64,000 nt of DNA, from assembly GCA_036927565.1 (NCBI GenBank), contig JAYESD010000001.1, forward strand, positions 265,433,560-265,497,559. Reading direction: 5' to 3'. The notes below the pieces were generated by a model. That model ran no database searches. It was given only the letters and a program-made list of their open reading frames with translations, and was not told the DNA's origin. Origin of the DNA: Tuctoria greenei (Eukaryota > Streptophyta > Magnoliopsida > Poales > Poaceae). The position numbers and the translations under genes were made by a program. Shown here piece by piece: positions 10,296 through 20,454 of this stretch (the stretch's first letter is position 1; the number at the start of each line of letters is the position of its first letter).

Positions 10296-10937
10296 CTACT
10301 GAGTGCAACGGGGGTATTTTCCCTTACGCAAAGCATCCAGACTGGCTTCTTTTGCGCGACGAGCTCTCTCGCGCATGCATTCTCGCTCAGCCTCTCGTGC
10401 TTGTGCTGCGACACATTCCTCCTCTGCAGCTTTGCGATCACACTCTGCTCGCCATTGTCGAATTTCTTCTTGCCTCTTGTGACGACGCTCCTCCTGCGCA
10501 GCTCTATTCCTCCTCTCTTGCTCTATTATTTCATCACACTCTCTTTCTTCTTTGAACTTCCAGTATGCAAGTCGAGCCATTCTCTCAACCTCCGCGGCGT
10601 CTTCTGCCGATTGTTCCTGGTCGATGTAGTTCCTGAAGTCGCAAAGAGGTGGCGGTGACTGCACAAGTGTTTGTACAAAAGATTAGATTCTATAACATTC
10701 ATAAAACAAAATAATGTTGTATATTACCTGTTTCCTACCACCTGGAAGAAATGGGCACGTCCTGTGAGGAGGATCGTACTCGTAGTGGTTATACATCCAA
10801 AGTCGCCAACCATACGAGTAACCAGGTCGAAGATCTCTTACAAACCTACAATCAGTGCCATAGAAACACATTGGAGGTTGTAATCCCTCGGGGATTGGAA
10901 CATTTTCTCTATTTGTGGGTGGTGAGTTCTCGTCCAT
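10296..10937 (-). CDS. MULE-encoded Cys-rich (GRF-like) plus coiled-coil protein
   Basis: Two exons, 10937-10728 and 10658-10296, join across a GT-AG intron to give 190 residues without a stop. Residues 1-70 carry a Cys-rich unit, CFYGTDC near residue 24, then WRLWMYN and CPFLPGG; exon 2 opens SPPPLCDFRNYID. This pattern (CxGxxC, WxC/Y..., PPPLCDF..WID) is common in transposon-linked zinc-finger proteins of grasses. Residues from about 85 on are a highly charged Glu/Arg/Lys helix (RMARLAYWKFKEERECDE, then long E/R/A runs), a likely coiled coil. A TATA box lies 65 bases upstream (11001-11007). It is the only gene of this MULE that stays open. Function is unknown; nucleic-acid binding plus oligomerisation would fit. 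Confidence 0.6.
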
Positions 10938-11000
10938 GGTAGTGAAGTATATGGAATGACTGTAGCTAGTGCGTGGTGAAGCTGTTACCGGGGTGAGTGT

Positions 11001-11007
11001 TATATAG
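11001..11007 (-). promoter_or_regulatory. TATA box for the Cys-rich/coiled-coil gene
   Basis: ctatataac on the minus strand, about 65 bases before the ATG at 10937. Confidence 0.5.
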
Positions 11008-11089
11008 ACGAGCAGATGATGGTGTATGAACCTAGTCTACGAGAAAATTCATCACTGACATGTATAAGTGTGAATTGACATTTCACGGG

Positions 11090-11360
11090 GTCTGACATGG
11101 AGTAGTGCAATTTCGTATGTCTCTTGTACGAGATTCACCTGACATGGAGTACGAGATTCGCCTGACATGGAGCAGTGCAATTTCGTATGTCTCTTGTATG
11201 AGATTCGCCTGACATGGAGTACGAGATTTGCCTGACATGGAACAGTGCAATTTCGTACTTCTCTTGTACGAGATTCGCCTGCCATGGAGTATGAGATTCG
11301 CCTGACATGTAGCAGAGCAATTTCGTATTTCTCTTGTACGAGATTCGTCTTACAAGATTC
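11090..11360. repeat. imperfect tandem array upstream of the Cys-rich/coiled-coil gene
   Basis: At least four units of about 65 bases built from gcagtgcaatttcgta, ctcttgtacgagattcg and cctgacatggag. The tacgagattcg element matches the motif in the MULE subterminal palindromes. It lies just upstream of the TATA box at 11001, which suggests a regulatory or protein-binding array. Confidence 0.65.
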
Positions 11361-11528
11361 GTCTTACAAGGTAGAAAGTAGTATGGCGAGTCACAAAGTA
11401 CGAAGACAAAAAAGTAATCTTAACAAAATTCTCATTCGAAACATAGTTGTCATACATGAGAACCATACTTCTGATATAAATGAAACATACTTCTGATACA
11501 ATTTGAAACATATTTCGCTAATTCGGTA

Positions 11529-12146
11529 CTACTTGTGATGCGGACAGTTGCAATACATGTTATTGCAAACGCCGTTTTCATCGTTATCATTCGTCTGACT
11601 TGTAACACGATAAAATTCCATTTGTTGAAGTTCTATTTCCGCCAGTTCACCTACCAAATCTTGATTGCGATGTTGTACATGTTTAATGTACTCTCGAGTA
11701 GCCTTAATAGGTGGTGGATCAACCCAGAGTGTATATCCACAGTTGTCATCATCATAGTAAGCCTAAAACAAAAGTATTGTCATGAAAATTGCATATATGA
11801 AATATGTTTTAGAAATGATATGTAGTACTTACTCCACCAACAGGACAACAGAAGAACCGACGACCGCTGTCGTCTCCTTCGTCCATCATTTTTGGACAAT
11901 ACAATCCAGGTCACAACGACACTTAGGCCACTCTTGTTTGCTGCCATCGTATGGCCGTAGTGGATTAAATGGGCTAAAATCACTCTTACTAAAAAGCGGG
12001 AACTCATCTAATGGTGGTTCATACCAAGTTGGATCTCCCATCAAGTAATTTTCAGACACTGCTCTAAAGTTTCTACCTTCTCGCGTAGCACGACTTGTAC
12101 TCGCCAATGTTTCACCTCCACGCCTACCTCGACCTCTACTCGTCAT
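11529..12146 (-). pseudogene. MULE-encoded GRF zinc-finger protein, one frameshift
   Basis: Exon 1 (12146-11833) and exon 2 (11762-11529) encode a protein of about 180 residues. The N-terminus is basic and Gly/Arg-rich (MTSRGRGRRGGE). Then comes a GRF-type zinc finger: WPKCRCDLDC, then RRFFCCPVGG, with the last Cys and Trp (CGYTLWVDPP) supplied by exon 2. The finger should bind single-stranded nucleic acid or mediate protein contacts. Between DLDCIVQK and the RRFFCCP segment the frame is lost: a run of five A residues near 11890 is one base short, creating a stop. The ATG at 12146 was chosen because it falls about 40 bases past the TATA box at 12184; upstream in-frame codons include no ATG. 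It could be a sequencing error rather than a real lesion. Confidence 0.65.
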
Positions 12147-12183
12147 TGTTGGTGCGATGAACACAAGGATGCATGAGGAGTCC

Positions 12184-12194
12184 TATTTATATAG
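12184..12194 (-). promoter_or_regulatory. TATA box for the GRF zinc-finger gene, with motif copies upstream
   Basis: ctatataaatagg on the minus strand. Immediately upstream (12210-12270) lie two copies of gtacgagattcg, the motif found in the array at 11090-11360 and in the MULE ends. Confidence 0.55.
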
Positions 12195-12409
12195 GCCGAT
12201 GAGTGCAGGGTCGTACTTCTCTCGTACGAGATTCGCTTGCAATGTCATTCTTTTCATGTACGAGATTCGTCTACCATGTATCTGTTGATGTCGTGGATAA
12301 AATTCACCGAACACGATAAAGTGCATTGTCACGATGAAAGATATAGTGCATAAAGAAACATAACATAGTTCTTCTATAATATAACACACACATACATGGG
12401 TACATGTTA

Positions 12410-15331
12410 CTAATGTCTACCACGCTTGTTGTCGAACCTACGCGCTGCATTCACATGAGCTCGATCGTAAGACACGCGTGTAGGAGCTGCCCTCCTCCGT
12501 CGATGCTGCGCAGGCGCCGGTGTCTCAAACTGCTGTGAAGGCTGAGTCGGAATGGGAGCACCATCCTACTGCGATGCAGGAACTGTGTCCTGCTGTGGCA
12601 CGTCCACTAGGTAGTCGTCGATCTGGAAAGGTGAAACTGGAGGACTGTCGTGGTGCGCCAGCGAGCCGGAAATCATAGTATCATAGTCTGTTGTATCGTC
12701 TACTGCATTGGCATATAATATATAGTTAGTATGTTCATTGTGCCCAATATGTATTTAAGTAGCATAATTGTTGCACGTCATACCTGCGCCCATGTGTGGC
12801 ACATGCATGGACGAGCCAGCCTGGTTCGAAGAAGGAACCCAAGCAGGTATCTGTGCCGACGAGTCTGGAAAATCCCAAGCAGGTACCTGTGTCAACGACC
12901 CTGGAGGCCAAGCAACAGGTACCTGTGTCGACGACCCTGGAGGCCAAGCAGTAGGTACCTGTGTGGATGGGCCTGGAGCCCAAGCAACAGGTACCTATGT
13001 AGATGGTCCTGGAACCCAAGCAGGCACCTGTGTGGATGGGCCTGGTACCCAAGCAGGTACCTGCGTGGATGGGCTTGCACTCGAAGTAGGTACTTGTGTG
13101 GAGTTACCTGCAGAAGATATATGAACAAAAATATTAGTATCGTGCAAATATGTCAAGTTTACTAATAATTACATACCTGCTGTGCTGGGATGCCTAACGT
13201 GACGTGCGGTCTGTACATTAGTGTCTTGTGCACATGATTGTGCACGAGAAGCCAACTTCAGCCCCTCTTTGGCGTGATTGTATATGTTTTGCAGCATGTG
13301 CACCATCTCTGATGAAGTCATCGATATCCCCTGTCTGAGACGTTGGAGTCCAGCAGAGGACTCCGCAAGAACCTGTTGGAACCGACTCATCTTCACAAGT
13401 GTGAAGTGATCGGTCATACAACAATTAATTAGTCATGTTTCATGAAATATCATAGTAAAACGTTGCAAATGTACTTCAACGAATTCGATCATACCACCAT
13501 TGAAGCCGCTTCATCTCTATGATGCGGATACGTATCTCTCACTGAGGGTACGTGCGTCTGTCGCTCGGCTGGTGTGTGTGCGAGAACAACTCGCGTCCGA
13601 GGAAGATACCACTGTAAGTACTCCTGGTAAACGGCCTGTGAGAACGGTCGTGTCTCCTGCACAACCTCTTGTAAGGCAGTCGTCCACTATAGGAGTCACG
13701 GATGCATGCGCTGCAACCAAAGACCCGGCGCTGAGGTACCCTTACGACAATACCTGCAGGACAAATAAGTACATTAATATTTTAGAAATAATATTGTATT
13801 GAAGGTTCATTAGTCAAATTACTTACGTATGAAATGCAGAAAGCACAATAGAATGTGGAAGCACTGGAAATGCCTGGTGTAGGCCAAACTGACGCAACAC
13901 ACGGTGTGGTGCATACTCCTCGACGTAGATATCATACACCAGTGGCTTCCTTGTGAGCCAGTAATCTGAGCCTCTGTAGCACAGATACGCTAGTCCTCTC
14001 GGTGCTCGGCGGTCGTGCTCCTCCATATCGTACGGTGTCCAGCGCACGTCCTCATCCGCATCTAACCGATCAAACTCCTTGACAAACCCTTGGTACACCT
14101 TGTGCATCTGCTTGTTACTCCACTCACGTTGCATAAAGAATAAAATATGTCAGAACAATATATTATTGTAATCGTGAACAATATGAGTGCACTTAAAATA
14201 GTACCGTACCTGCCGGTGCATCCAAAAAGTACCCATCGTAGTGCCATCATCCGGTGTCTCACCATACTCATCAAGATCGTATGGTGCAGGGTGCACTTGC
14301 GGCCGACGTATCATGAACCGCTCGTATACCCAAAGCTGCAGAAGTAGAGGACAACCAGCTAGTACTGCATTACCTCGAGCCTTCGTGCAAGCGTCACAAA
14401 GTCCTCTGTAAGTGGCCGCCAACACAGCCGAACCCCAACAGTATTGTGGCATCTCCCGTGTTGTGGACTCCGCTATCTATCGAGCAAACAGAATCCAGTG
14501 TCTGTCCACGGAGTCACCGTGCGTGTTGGTGAACATGATCGCACCAAACAACCAAAACAAGTACGCTTCCAGGTATCTGGTAATTGTGGCATCATCGGCG
14601 TGTGGATGCATAGTATCCACCTACAATTTGAAAAGAAAAAAGTTTAAGTTTCTTTTACATTTCATGATCAAATAACAAGGTTCATGTGCATCGAAATAAC
14701 ACTTAAGTAATGTGAAAACATTACCTCATAGTACGTTAACCACTTCTTTGTCAAACTATGGTGCTGCTCATTGTGAAGTGGAGAAACAGGGTCAGCCGCA
14801 GATGTCGTGCCACATCCTGAAAGCGCACAGACATCTCTGCGCGCCAAGTAGGTGAGTCCTCTGGAGTGCAAACAGGGGCACCTGCGATAGGAAAAACCCA
14901 ACAAGAACGACACGTCCTCTAGCGTGACGGTCATCTCTCAACACGACAAGTGAAACGTGTGGGTCTCTGGCCTCCAACGATCTGTCAAAGCTGACAGCAG
15001 GGCTCTGTCGAGGCTGAACTGGTACTTACGATCAACCCGATCATACAGCCTCTCCTCAAGCAGCCTACATATCGGAAGCAACCCAACTGCACTCAACCTG
15101 TTTCATACCAAGTAATACATTAAAATCTACAGAACGATAAAAACAATTTCAGTTTCGTATTAACAGAAGAATGTACCTGGGAATCCATCTATCGTCTATC
15201 TTCCAAAACTTGGAAGGCAGCTGAGGACGAAGCACGGGCAAATCCTCACCATGCGATAGTCGAAAAGCTCGGTGAGTTATATCAATCCGAAACTAAAGTA
15301 ACTCAGGACACTGTCCTTCTTCTGCAACCAT
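12410..15331 (-). pseudogene. plant mobile domain (PMD) protein gene carried by the MULE, several lesions
   Basis: Minus-strand exons run from ATG 15331 to stop 12410. They encode recognisable plant mobile domain blocks: PSKFWKIDDRWIPR, LLPICRLLEERLYDRV, EMTVTLEDVSFLLGF, YLEAYLFWLFGAIMFTN, DEDVRWTPYD, VYDIYVEEYAPHRVLRQFG, then a VVQETRPF...YLQWYLPRTR block. A Pro-rich STQVPAW repeat (12850-13090) follows, with a basic tail ending ARRFDNKRGRH. PMD proteins are a plant family shared between genes such as MAIN/MAIL1 and transposons. Lesions include in-frame stops near 15294 (after CPELL), 14937 (after FHLSC), 14479 (after FAR), one in the repeat and one near 12573, plus frameshifts in 14770-14910. 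The gene is dead. Exon ends are approximate. Confidence 0.75.
12850..13090. repeat. coding minisatellite in the PMD gene, 36-39 bp unit
   Basis: Six or seven units of gtacctg...cctggagcccaagca. On the minus strand they encode repeats of P-S-T-Q-V-P-A-W-x-P-G. Unit length is a multiple of three, so unit number could vary without frame change. One unit has a Gln codon turned into a stop. Confidence 0.7.
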
Positions 15332-15557
15332 ATCTATATATGACACGAATAACATTAGTAGGACGAAATATATGAAAAACATATTGAAATAAACGATGTG
15401 GACAACATATTGTAATAAGAGACATGCACAACATATTATAACAGAACATATGTCAATGTTCGATACAACACACTTAACTTGACATACACGTACAAATTCA
15501 TAGTTCATAATAATAAGATATTACATAATGTAGCACATCTGAATATAACGATGCACA

Positions 15558-18275
15558 TCAAATAGCATTACCATCCCTAAACATAGATGTGCGGCATGCA
15601 TGAGGAAGCCGGCCATCCTTAGGATTCCCAGAAGGTCCAACTTCAGCCATATTTGCCTCATTGTTTGAAATGCAATTCTTGTAAGTATGTCCAGTTTGGT
15701 TGCACTTGCTGCATGTTCCTTGAAATCTGCCAATTTCAGACTCATCCATATCATTTCTGATACGACGAGTCTTGCGACGACCTCTTTTCTGTTTCAACCG
15801 CGTAGTGTCCGGTCCTCGCAAAGCGTCTGGTCCTGTATCTGTGGTAAATGTGCCTTCTGTAGTAAACCCATATATCTCTGCATTCCAAGTACTCACAAGA
15901 GCCTCTTTTTGGAAGTAGTAGGAGACGTAATTACTTGGTGTTAACTTGGTATATGAGCAAGCTGCAATAACATGAGAACAGGGCCTATGAAAGAGTTGTG
16001 GCTTCATACATGTGCACGTGCAATCATCCTGATGAAGAATGCACCGCTAAATAACTCTATCACGGTTAGCACCACAACGATTCTTGTCCCTACACATAAT
16101 TTCAAACGTGTGCTCCACAGTTCCCATAGGTCGCACACGATGAAATGTGGCCTTTTGAATCTTCTTCTCCATGAACTTGCACATGTAGGGTGAATAAGCC
16201 AAATTGACATCATTCCTTACTGAAATTACAGTAGCATAGCGCTCACGAAAGTACTTGCATGTCCCATATAAAATGCCCTCAAAAATAGCAACCAAAGGTA
16301 ACACTCTTAAACCACGTATCACCCAGTTGTATATCTGTATTGAGTACCACTGCATTAGCATGTGTAAAATATAAAAGACTAAACAAAAATTAATAGAAGT
16401 AATGTAACAGAAGAACCTCACCTCAGCTAAATTAGTTGTCATGATGCCATACCTAGCACCATTAGCGTCGTATAATAAAGACCACTTCTCTTTCGGTTCG
16501 CGCCGAATCCAACTAGAGAAGTTTCGGCTGGATGAACCTACAATTGTAACAGATACTTCATTAGGATTGGCTCTGCTTGAGGACGCCTCTGCTTGTGTCG
16601 TAGTCAATTTGTCTAGACGTTGCCATAGAGCAATAAATTTCCTCTCTTGATTCTGACTACACAACATCTTGACAAAAATTCATAAGTTGTTTGTTCTTGA
16701 AGTGACTGAAAAAGTTGACGCCCAAATGTCTCATGCAATATCTTGATTGAATGTTTGTCCAATAAAGTTGTTGCCCACGCTCGGAGGAACCATGTTTCAA
16801 ATCAGATATTGCTTTAAGCAGACCAGCATGGCGATCGTGTATCAAACAAACATCAGGTCGTTCTTGCACTACAACCATCTTTACCCGACTAAGAAACCAA
16901 TACCAGCTATCAGTGTTCTCGCTTTCGACAAAAGCAAAAGCTACAGGCAACACCTGTTGGTTCCCATCAACTACAATAGCTGTTAGAATTTGACTTTTGT
17001 ACTTTCCAATAAAAAAGTACCATCAATGCAGAGAATAGGCCTGCAATGTCTGAATGCAGCAATACATTGACCTAATGCAAAAAATGCACGATGGAGAAAT
17101 AACTTCCCGGGCACATCCATAATGTTATAATAAGTACCAACATTCCTCTCCTGGATGGTCTACAATAACTTCGGAAGATTTTCATAAGAAGCTTCAAATG
17201 AACCAAATCTTTGCTCAGTCACCTTCTGTTTTGCCTTCCACGCTTTGGAGTAACTTATAGTGTACTTGAACTCCTCCTCCATAGTGTTTATTATTGATTT
17301 CGGCTCAAACCGAATGCTGTCCACAATTGGGGCGTACATGTGATTCACAATAAACTGCGATGTAAAAGCACTATTGCACTTCTCCAATTCATGCAACTCG
17401 CATGTGTGATCAATCATTTTGGATACTCTCCATAGTTTCATCCACTCCTCTTTGAAACTATGGACCCGAAAAGGACAACTTGAGAACACACATTTAACAT
17501 CATAATATTTTTTACTTGACTTGTAAACTGTAAAGGATCTTTGCACAGCCAGAGACCAATATTTCACGACATCCTTCAAACTATCTTTGTCTTTAAAGAT
17601 ATCTCCTTGTGTTAATTGATTCTCGTGGTATCCCGATAAGCCACAATACTTTTCTGTAGCTGATAAATTACTCGGGATTGGATTGTTCCACTCTGCCGGA
17701 ACAATAGTATCATTCTCATTCTCTTCATCAGAAGAGTCAACTTCTAGAACATTTTCGTGTTCCATATCTTCGATCCTTATTTGTTCAACTATGTTCTCAA
17801 TGTCCTCTCCTTCATCTGCCACACCACGTGCTTCTACATGTATCGAGTTATCTCCAACTTCTTCTACACCGACATCATCTTGCACACCATTTGCTTCATC
17901 AGCTTTCGCTACAATCTCTACTTCTTTCATTTCCGCTTGCGCAAGAAGCACTAGAGGCCAACCCTGCTCCACAACTAATCTACATATTTCCTCCAATTTT
18001 GTGTTCCCTTAATAATAATCAAATCCCAATAAATTCCATTTCTTGTCCGATTAATCATTCCTTCCAATGTCAACTGATGTTGTTGTGGATCAAGGTTAAA
18101 TTTTTTCATTAACCAATTTATGACACCACTAAATGTCCTCTCATTTGCTCTTGTTATCCCTCCATCACACGATGCAAAACCAGACAAATCAATCCTAGTA
18201 AGGCCATAAAGTATTGTGCCTTCTCCATGAAATATCCGAAACACTAACTTCTCTGATATTCCTATTGGAATTTAT
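15558..18275 (-). pseudogene. MURA-type transposase of the MULE, disrupted
   Basis: The DDE transposase that would cut and join MULE ends. Domains in order on the minus strand: an N-terminal block from about 18265 (EKLVFRIFHGEGTILYGL, no ATG; ATA where Met would be expected); an acidic linker; the MuDR DNA-binding domain (DVVKYWSLAVQRSFTVYKS, CPFRVHSF); the MULE transposase domain with Asp in CIDGTFL and CLIHDRHAGLLKAI and the CMRHLGVNFF block; a SWIM zinc finger (CTCMKPQLFHRPCSHV); and a zinc knuckle (CSKCNQTGHTYKNC). The catalytic region is split by a frameshift near 18000, a stop at about 17160 (after PKLL), a frameshift near 17010 and a stop at 16657. Neighbouring MULE genes lie downstream in the same orientation. 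Confidence 0.85.
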
Positions 18276-18990
18276 ACACACAAATAAATCATATATGATT
18301 ACTTCTAAAATGAAAGTAATCGCATGTTCATAATTTAAAAAACTAAACATATCTAAAACTAACATTTAAATTTACAAGTCCATTACTTATAAAACTATAA
18401 ATTTAGTTTTACTTCTAAAACTAACTTGCTAAAAACATACACCTACTAAAAACTTAACATAATAATTTACATTACTTATAAAACTACAAATGTATCACAT
18501 AGTACAAATAATATACTAATACAAATCTATAAACATTACCTAAGAGCTATAAGTCCTATAGCACAATCACTATTAACAAGTCTTATATAAAAATATAAAT
18601 TAACATTACCTACTCTACCACATAGCACTATTAACAAGTCCTAAAAGAGGCATATATAGGAGTCCTAACAAGTCTAAAATTTATCCATAAATCAATAGTC
18701 CATAGCACTATTAACAAATCACTACCTAACAAGTCCAAAACTTATCCACAAATCAATAGTCTATAGCACTATTAACAAATCACTAACTAGAGCCAAATAT
18801 CTATTGACATGAGAAAGCAACCTAATAATAAAAATTACTTCAACACTAGAGCCAAATAAATAATAGAAATATACCGAGGGGAGTGGAGCGCAGCCGGAGG
18901 AGCGACGTCGCAGAGGACCGGCGGCGCGGCGGCGTGGTTAAAGCTGCGGTAGGAGTGGCGTGTGATGCGGCGAATGTGTTCTGAGAAGAA
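18276..18990. other. AT-rich MULE DNA upstream of the transposase
   Basis: No gene seen. Contains degenerate internal repeats of the type caagtcc...atagcactattaacaa between 18550 and 18790. It probably holds the transposase promoter. Confidence 0.35.
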
Positions 18991-19064
18991 GAGAGCGCGT
19001 TTTATAGAGGCACGCAACTCGTCCGTGCCACATACGACAGTTCTGGCGGGCCTCACGAGGCAGG

Positions 19065-19126
19065 CGAATTTCGTATGAGCCGCATACGAAATGCGAATCT
19101 CGTATGCGGCTCATACGAGATTCGCT
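19065..19126. repeat. subterminal palindromes of the MULE, right end
   Basis: gcgaatttcgtatgagccgc is followed by its near reverse complement (gcggctcatacgagattcgc). A third and fourth copy of the catacg/cgtatg motif lie at 19180-19240, inside the right TIR. Confidence 0.65.
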
Positions 19127-19330
19127 CTCCTCGGGAAGGGAACCGCCACCTTGGGAACGCGTGGCGGGCCACGTCACCTTCGTATGTGTCACATACGAAA
19201 TACGTGGGCCACGTGTCATTTCATATGTGGCACATACAGAGCTGGGTCATTTTGGCCAATTATCGAATCCATGAATTATTTATTATAAATGATTTTAAAA
19301 AAGATATATTAATAAAAAAATTCAAGAATA

Positions 19331-19722
19331 TTGACGGAGCCTATATTCAGGGCTTGTACGTGAAGTGTTTCTGGGTGATCAAGGAAGGCATAAACGAGGA
19401 TTAGAGCCAGCAAAACTGACATATCTTTTTTTACTATATAGAATTTACATAATGTTTAACAATGCAAGCATGAATTAATTACAGTTGATGCATGTGTCTC
19501 TAATCAGTGTTAGAATACATTTAGTAGTCTAGATATTTAAATTATAAACTATTATATATATCAGAATTATATTTGGTAGACTATAAGTTTGAATCATAAA
19601 CTGCCATATATAGAGTATGTATATAAAGGTAAACTTGCTGGTGTGTCTCGCGTCTCCCATCGACGTGCCGGACATAGCCAAAGAATCAGTCCGGGAGAAG
19701 TCCATCAGACGCTCCGAAATAA
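19331..19722. other. intergenic DNA and protease promoter
   Basis: AT-rich sequence with two similar 40-base blocks (aaattataaactattatata near 19540; aatcataaactgccatatat near 19593). A TATA box (tatataaagg) at 19620 precedes the protease reading frame by about 100 bases. Confidence 0.4.
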
Positions 19723-20011
19723 ACGGCGTTGCACAAGCACCTGCTGCCATTGCTCGTGTTGATCGCACTAGCCGCGTCTGCCGTCGCGAGTGATGGACAG
19801 AACCAGCACCATGGTACGTCGTCGGCGCCAATTGATCTGGTCCCTATCGCACCCGGCGCATCGCTGGCCGAGCGGGCAAGGGACGATCGGAGCCGACACG
19901 CGTACATCACCTACGTGCTAGCATCGCGTGGGGTAGGCCGCGCGTGGTCGTCACGAAGCCCGTGTCGCGCGGAGGCCTGCCGGCGACGGGCGGTGGAGGT
20001 GGGGACGTCGG

Positions 20012-20439
20012 TGTTAGAGTTGATCAATTCTGGTAGGGGCTCCACTCCTACCGACTCCAACTCTCCATCACCGTGATCGGGGTGGTTAACCAACTCCTAA
20101 TTAGTGGGTCCCCTCTCACGCCCGTATATACATTCGAGGCATTGTTGCCAAAGACCCTAAGAGAGAATTCGATCTACTGCATACGGGAAGTAAGGGGAAG
20201 GTCCTGCCATCGCCGACGCCGCCTGCACCTCGACCTCAACCTCAACCACTAGTGCTATGGATACGAATCCTAACCCAGGCTAAGATACGCCTCGTATGTC
20301 TCTGTCCATGTTAAATTTATAGATGATTAGATGGCTGCTCTACTCTGATCAATTGTTGATTAAATTTTAGCGTAAGTTAATTAGTCTAAGTGTCCCAATT
20401 AGGTTAATGCTTAGATGATTAGAGCCTCTAATTCTAACA
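20012..20439 (+). repeat. 5' LTR of the copia element
   Basis: 428 bp, TG...CA ends. Contains cgtatatacattcgagg near 20124 as a TATA-like region. Confidence 0.9.
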
Positions 20440-20454
20440 TTGGTATCAAGAGCC

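Larger units (their letters stand above)
9305..19330 (-). mobile_element. Mutator-like element (MULE), about 10 kb, multi-gene, decayed
   Basis: Terminal inverted repeats lie at about 9305-9450 and 19190-19330. They share ggaattttttattaatata, then tcatttataataaataa, then an aaaatgaccc block, each in reverse complement at the far end. Inside are four genes on the minus strand: MURA-type transposase, plant mobile domain protein, GRF zinc-finger protein, and a Cys-rich/coiled-coil protein. Subterminal palindromes based on cgtatg...catacg occur at both ends (9394-9443 and about 19065-19126). I could not define the exact ends or a 9-bp target duplication. The transposase carries several stops and frameshifts, so this copy is unlikely to be autonomous. 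Confidence 0.8.

Noticed and set aside
11090..11360. Possible CRISPR-like array
   Set aside because: Units are degenerate, spacers are not unique, and the genome is a plant; it is a promoter tandem repeat.
12731..13165. Plus-strand open frames with GTCVDGPG-type repeats
   Set aside because: Minisatellite read on the wrong strand; the minus strand has PMD context on both sides.
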